A stretch of DNA of 64,000 nt from assembly GCF_000263195.1 (NCBI RefSeq), contig NC_018748.1:2480001-2544000 (forward strand), given 5' to 3'. This stretch comes from Emticicia oligotrophica DSM 17448 (GTDB taxonomy: Bacteria > Bacteroidota > Bacteroidia > Cytophagales > Spirosomataceae). Positions 60,881 to 64,000 of the stretch are shown here, piece after piece. The translations under genes were made by a program, and so were the position numbers. Numbering within the stretch: the stretch's first letter is position 1; each line of letters begins with the position of its first letter. The notes below the pieces were generated by a model. That model searched no databases and had not been told where the DNA came from. It worked only from the letters and a program-made list of their open reading frames with translations.

Positions 60881-61126
60881 ATGAAAAAAGATATTCATCC
60901 AAATTATAGACCAGTTGTTTTCTGGGATTTGTCAACTAACTTCAAGTTTATCACGAAATCGTGTGCAAATACGAAAGAAACAATCGTTTGGGAAGATGGC
61001 AACGAATACCCAGTTTACAAAGTAGAGGTTAGCTCAGACTCACATCCATTCTACACTGGCAAAAACGTATTGCTCGATACTACAGGACGTGTTGATAAAT
61101 TCAACAAACGTTACGGTAAAAAATAA
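60881..61126 (+). CDS. rpmE2: 50S ribosomal protein L31 type B
   Basis: This 81-residue protein matches the type B form of L31 from start to end ([52 protein letters not shown]). The Cys-X-X-Cys zinc site of type A is absent; one Cys remains (SCANTKE). Type B L31 is the zinc-independent version, which in many bacteria replaces the zinc form when zinc is scarce; in Bacteroidota it is often the only copy. It is monocistronic, with a near-consensus promoter and a terminator. Confidence 0.97.
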   Translation: MKKDIHPNYRPVVFWDLSTNFKFITKSCANTKETIVWEDGNEYPVYKVEVSSDSHPFYTGKNVLLDTTGRVDKFNKRYGKK

Positions 61127-61149
61127 TATTTTTGCGGTTATTATCAATG

Positions 61150-61180
61150 AAGCCTTTCTGAGAAATCGGAAAGGCTTTTT
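61150..61180 (+). terminator. Intrinsic terminator after rpmE2
   Basis: AAGCCTTTC (61150-61158) pairs with GAAAGGCTT (61169-61177), followed by Ts. Confidence 0.8.
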
Positions 61181-61208
61181 GGTTTTGAGTATATGCGAAG
61201 TATTTTGA

Positions 61209-62090
61209 CTATTTCTTCTTTAAAAATGGGTGTAATACCACCGAGAGTAGAATCAGTATCCCACCAATGTAAAACCCTGAGGTCATCTTTTCGCTTTCGC
61301 CGAAGATAAAGTAGGCCATAATGATTCCGTAGATAGGCTCCATATTAATGGCTAAATTGAGGGTAAAGGCCGAGATTTTCTTCAGCAAGTGCATCATTTC
61401 GTTGTAAGGATAAACCGTACAAACCAAACCTAAAATACCAATCCAAAGCCAGTCATAATTAGTCGGAATAAGTTGAAAATGCTCATTGGGTAAAGCAAAA
61501 ATAATGATTGGTATATAAATCCACATTGCCCCAAATGCTCCCACCATTTCGTAGAAAGTAACTGTTTGAGCATCATATTTTTGAGCAAATTGCCCATTTA
61601 TGACCGAAAATACGGTAGAGAGTAAAGCTCCAACCAAGCCAATTAGAATGCCCACAATGTATTTCCCTTCAAAAGTAAATACAAAATACATGCCCATCAC
61701 TACTAAAACTCCTAATATAACTTCTACCCAGCTAATTTTGGTTTTACGCACAAAAGGCTCAATGATACTCGTAAAAAACGAAGTTGTTGAAAAAGTAACT
61801 AAACTCACCGCTACTGTCGAAGCACGTGCCGAACCAAAGAAGCAAATCCAGTGAAACGACATGATTGCCCCCACACCAAGCAAAGGCCAAGCTTGAGCAA
61901 GTGAAATTTTTAGGCTTTTTTTCTGAAATTGAGCAACTGCCCACATTCCTGTGGCCGCTAAAAAGGTGCGAAAAAATACAACACCCAAAGTAGAAACTTC
62001 GGTTAGGCGACCCAAAATGGCTGTAAAACCTAATATAACAACAATGAGGTGGAGTTTTAGGTAGTCTATAGGTAAGGGTTTGGTATTCAT
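61209..62090 (-). CDS. EamA/DMT family transporter
   Basis: The 293-residue membrane protein has about ten hydrophobic segments in two repeated EamA halves (TEVSTLGVVFFRTFLAATGMWAV and AFTLNLAINMEPIYGIIMAYFIFGE). Loop text such as SFHWICFFGSARASTVAVSLVTFSTTSFFTSI is typical. It probably exports a metabolite, substrate unknown. A minus-strand -7 box TAtaTTTG lies at 62107-62114, giving a very short leader before the ATG at 62090. It is flanked by the L31 gene, convergent, and by the GNAT gene on the same strand upstream. Confidence 0.92.
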   Translation of the reverse strand: MNTKPLPIDYLKLHLIVVILGFTAILGRLTEVSTLGVVFFRTFLAATGMWAVAQFQKKSLKISLAQAWPLLGVGAIMSFHWICFFGSARASTVAVSLVTFSTTSFFTSIIEPFVRKTKISWVEVILGVLVVMGMYFVFTFEGKYIVGILIGLVGALLSTVFSVINGQFAQKYDAQTVTFYEMVGAFGAMWIYIPIIIFALPNEHFQLIPTNYDWLWIGILGLVCTVYPYNEMMHLLKKISAFTLNLAINMEPIYGIIMAYFIFGESEKMTSGFYIGGILILLSVVLHPFLKKK

Positions 62091-62146
62091 GAAGTGGTTT
62101 TTTCTGCAAATATAGTACGATTACGCGATATAAAATGCTTTAAAAC

Positions 62147-62180
62147 AAAACGTGCTACACTTCAAAGTGTAGCACGTTTT
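62147..62180 (-). terminator. Intrinsic terminator after the GNAT gene
   Basis: AAAACGTGCTACACT (62147-62161) pairs perfectly with AGTGTAGCACGTTTT (62166-62180) around loop TCAA. It lies 60 bp past the leftward stop at 62240. Confidence 0.82.
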
Positions 62181-62239
62181 ATGATTTTTATTCCATCCTG
62201 CCCTTGATTGTATTAATTACGCCATCAATTCCACTTCCT

Positions 62240-62938
62240 CTAATTTTTTTTTCGACGTTCTTCGCGTCGTAATAATATTCTTTGCTTGAATCTCATCCAA
62301 CGCTCATATAATGGTGATTCTGTTAAGAAATCCCAATCGTCTTCTTTCTTACCAGCTTCTTCTTTCTTCTTTGCTTCAACGGGGTCAAACAACATTCCTG
62401 TACATAAGCAGTGCTTACGATTGGTACGCGATAAAACATCATAGTTTACACAACTCGAGCAACCTTTCCAGAAGGCATCATCGGCAGGGAGCTCGCTGAA
62501 AGTAGTTGGTTCATAGCCTAAATCTGAATTGATTTTCATTACGGCCAAACTGGTTGTTAAACCGATGATTTTTGCATCAGGATATTTCTTGCGTGAGAGC
62601 TCAAATGCTTTTTGCTTAATGCGAGTAGCTATCCCACTCTTGCGGTGTTCTGGATGCACAATTAGACCTGAGTTTGCTACAAATTTACCATGGTCCCAAG
62701 TTTCGATATAACAAAAACCAACCCATTCGCCTTTATCAGTGAGGGCGATGATGGCTTTACCTTCACGCATCTTCTCGATTAGATAATCGGGCGAACGTTT
62801 GGCAATACCAGTACCACGAGCTTTGGCACTCTCGGCCATTTCATCACAAATGGTTTGTGCTAAATGAAAGTGGCTTTCGTTTGCAACTTGAACAATATAT
62901 GTAACTTCGGAAGTGATTGCTGAATTATTCATCGTCAT
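62240..62938 (-). CDS. GNAT N-acetyltransferase with Cys-rich C-terminal tail
   Basis: The 232-residue protein has a GNAT domain (about 10-150; EWVGFCYIETWDHGKFVANSGLIVHPEHRKSGIATRIKQKAF) with the acetyl-CoA loop HPEHRKSGIATR. A Cys-rich region follows (CSSCVNY near 158 and CLCTG near 175). A long charged tail ends KQRILLRREERRKK. The text resembles the acetyltransferase encoded at the head of Bacteroidota arginine gene clusters, which may supply N-acylglutamate. No arg genes follow it here, so that role is tentative. Its stop is followed by a strong terminator. Confidence 0.82.
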   Translation of the reverse strand: MTMNNSAITSEVTYIVQVANESHFHLAQTICDEMAESAKARGTGIAKRSPDYLIEKMREGKAIIALTDKGEWVGFCYIETWDHGKFVANSGLIVHPEHRKSGIATRIKQKAFELSRKKYPDAKIIGLTTSLAVMKINSDLGYEPTTFSELPADDAFWKGCSSCVNYDVLSRTNRKHCLCTGMLFDPVEAKKKEEAGKKEDDWDFLTESPLYERWMRFKQRILLRREERRKKN

Positions 62939-63236
62939 TTATTGGGCTTTCCCTCAAACGGAGACGCTGTATCCTAAAATGTTTAAATTGAAAAAATAAG
63001 AAAACTTTGCTGAAGCCAGAAGGCAAAAAAATTACTGCCTGATATTAATATATCGGAATCGTCGAACAGGCGTTATGGGGAGACGAATATGCATTTTCTT
63101 AAAATAGGATGCAAAGATGTTAGGTTTCAGATTAATATCCAATAGTTTAGACCTAATATTTTTGTTTGCAAGAAAATAACGAAGATGTTTGGGTTTTAGT
63201 TCGGTTAATTTTAAAAACTTTTACGATGAACTTCGT
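62939..63236. other. Gene-free spacer upstream of the PAP2-like gene
   Basis: About 300 bp between divergent genes with no credible coding sequence. The right border carries the promoter at 63237-63267. I see no riboswitch or repeat I can name. Confidence 0.5.
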
Positions 63237-63267
63237 TTTGTGCACCGCTTGTATTTTAATAACTTTG
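63237..63267 (+). promoter_or_regulatory. Consensus promoter of the PAP2-like gene
   Basis: TTTG (63237-63240), 19 nt, then TAacTTTG (63260-63267), a perfect match to the Bacteroidota sigma-A consensus. Confidence 0.8.
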
Positions 63268-63286
63268 GCAAAAAATAGATTACCCA

Positions 63287-63913
63287 TTGAATACTCGTTT
63301 AGCAAATTTTTTATCAATGTTGTTGCATCCATTGTTGATGCCAACATTCTTATTTCTGATACTTCTTTTCTTATCGCCTGCACCATTGGGAGCTGAGCCG
63401 CTTGAGCCTTTAATGAAATTGGCTGTAGTTGGTTTTGTATTTATTTATACTTTTCTTTTACCTGCTTATTTTGTTTACTTACTCAAAAGATGGGGTATAA
63501 TTGGTAGCCTAAAACTTGAAAACCTAAAAGACCGCCGAATTCCATATTTTGTAACGGCCATTATCTATACGGCTTTAGGTTATTTTTTATATTCAAAAAA
63601 CTCCATGCTGTATCCTTGCGGCTTTGTATTATGGAGCATTGCTGCCGTAATACTTTGTGTAGGAATTATTAGCCTATGGTGGCAAATTTCGGCACACGCT
63701 GCTGGCGTTGGAGGAATGTTGGGGGCCTTAGCAGGTATTTTAGTACAATTTGGCGAGCATAATTTATTTATGCCAATGCTTTTTCTTACGATTTTAGGGG
63801 GCTATGTTATTTCGGCACGATTAGCCCTTAATGCACACACACCTGCACAAGTAGTGGCTGGTTTCTTCTTAGGTTTGGGTTTAAGTTTATCGGCTATTCA
63901 GTTTTTATTTTGA
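63287..63913 (+). CDS. PAP2-like membrane protein with altered catalytic triad
   Basis: This 208-residue membrane protein has about six hydrophobic segments and the lipid-phosphatase layout. A KLENLKDRRIP stretch (76-86) stands for motif 1. SAHAAGVGG (135-143, His137) stands for motif 2, and ARLALNAHTPAQVVAG (177-192, His184) for motif 3. The Asp that normally follows the nucleophilic His by four residues is Gln188. It may be a phosphatase with weak or changed activity, or a lipid-binding relative. The start is the TTG at 63287, which gives the family's usual spacing to HPLLMPT; the ATG at 63317 is the alternative. The adjacent perfect promoter supports a short leader. Confidence 0.75.
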   Translation: MNTRLANFLSMLLHPLLMPTFLFLILLFLSPAPLGAEPLEPLMKLAVVGFVFIYTFLLPAYFVYLLKRWGIIGSLKLENLKDRRIPYFVTAIIYTALGYFLYSKNSMLYPCGFVLWSIAAVILCVGIISLWWQISAHAAGVGGMLGALAGILVQFGEHNLFMPMLFLTILGGYVISARLALNAHTPAQVVAGFFLGLGLSLSAIQFLF

Positions 63914-63941
63914 TATAATTTGTTGATAATTAATGATTTGT

Positions 63942-63962
63942 AAACAATTTTTAAAATTGTTT
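63942..63962 (+). terminator. Possible hairpin after the PAP2-like gene
   Basis: AAACAATTTT and AAAATTGTTT can pair around a very short loop. The foot is T rich, but the stem is all A-T and weak. Confidence 0.35.
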
Positions 63963-64000
63963 TGCGTTTCATGCAACATTTTATTTTTCAGATTGTCATT

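Overview
The window is chromosomal DNA from a low-GC member of the Bacteroidota, most likely a Cytophagales bacterium (an Emticicia/Runella/Dyadobacter-type genome would fit, but the genus is an inference). The main reasons are promoters of the form TTTG-N19-TAnnTTTG, weak or absent Shine-Dalgarno sequences, lipoproteins with FN3-like YYxRAY repeats, DUF1080/PA14 and cytochrome-fused sugar-oxidation proteins, a head-GIN protein, an ECF sigma/anti-sigma/outer-membrane gene set, and family matches typical of this phylum. I see no prophage, transposase, CRISPR array, restriction system or rRNA operon. About 60 protein genes, one tRNA and many intrinsic terminators make up an ordinary core/periphery chromosome segment.

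Layout. 0-8 kb: penicillin-acylase-like hydrolase, secreted rhodanese, TPMT-type methyltransferase, acyl-CoA thioesterase, tRNA-Arg(CCG), an aspartyl protease with PDZ domain, and a membrane-anchored nuclease. 8-15 kb: a two-gene periplasmic sugar module (DUF1080-PA14 plus a beta-propeller/cytochrome c fusion), a GIN-domain protein, an NTF2-like protein and an M20 amidohydrolase. 15-23 kb: pyrophosphatase, pseudouridine synthase, phosphosulfolactate synthase, a 498-bp inverted-repeat element carrying a four-helix-bundle gene, DedA, AroE, and a string of small enzymes. 23-31 kb: FMN reductase/pirin, D-lactate-dehydrogenase-like enzyme, outer-membrane proteins, thymidine kinase and xylulokinase. 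31-46 kb: RqcH, a second pseudouridine synthase, DEAD-box helicase, FAD oxidoreductase, SerC, M16 peptidase, a glycosyltransferase, FN3-like lipoprotein, and a four-gene operon (YciI, lipoprotein, LysE, amidohydrolase). 46-64 kb: MFS, NUDIX, a 1,233-residue secreted S8-like peptidase, PdhB, Crp/Fnr regulator, aldo/keto reductase with a PQQ-type sugar dehydrogenase, GH18 chitinase, an ECF sigma regulon, L31 type B, EamA, a GNAT enzyme and a PAP2-like membrane protein.

How the genes fit together. Several neighbouring sets look functional: extracellular sugar oxidation (8.1-11.9 kb and 54.4-56.6 kb), chitin/peptide degradation (48.6-52.3 and 56.8-57.9 kb), and a self-contained sigma/anti-sigma/outer-membrane operon (58.1-60.6 kb). 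Most convergent gene pairs are separated by a single strong hairpin acting in both directions.

The most unusual structures are non-coding or mobile: the TIR-bounded four-helix-bundle element (with a gene-less relative near 0.5 kb), two copies of a TTTGACTTTAGTC palindrome used between convergent genes, REP-like sequences in opposite orientation on either side of xylB, a palindrome that supplies the last codons of a pseudouridine synthase, and a 16-codon relic of a tandem outer-membrane paralogue. I did not find a clear-cut new defence or secretion system; the candidates below are ranked accordingly.
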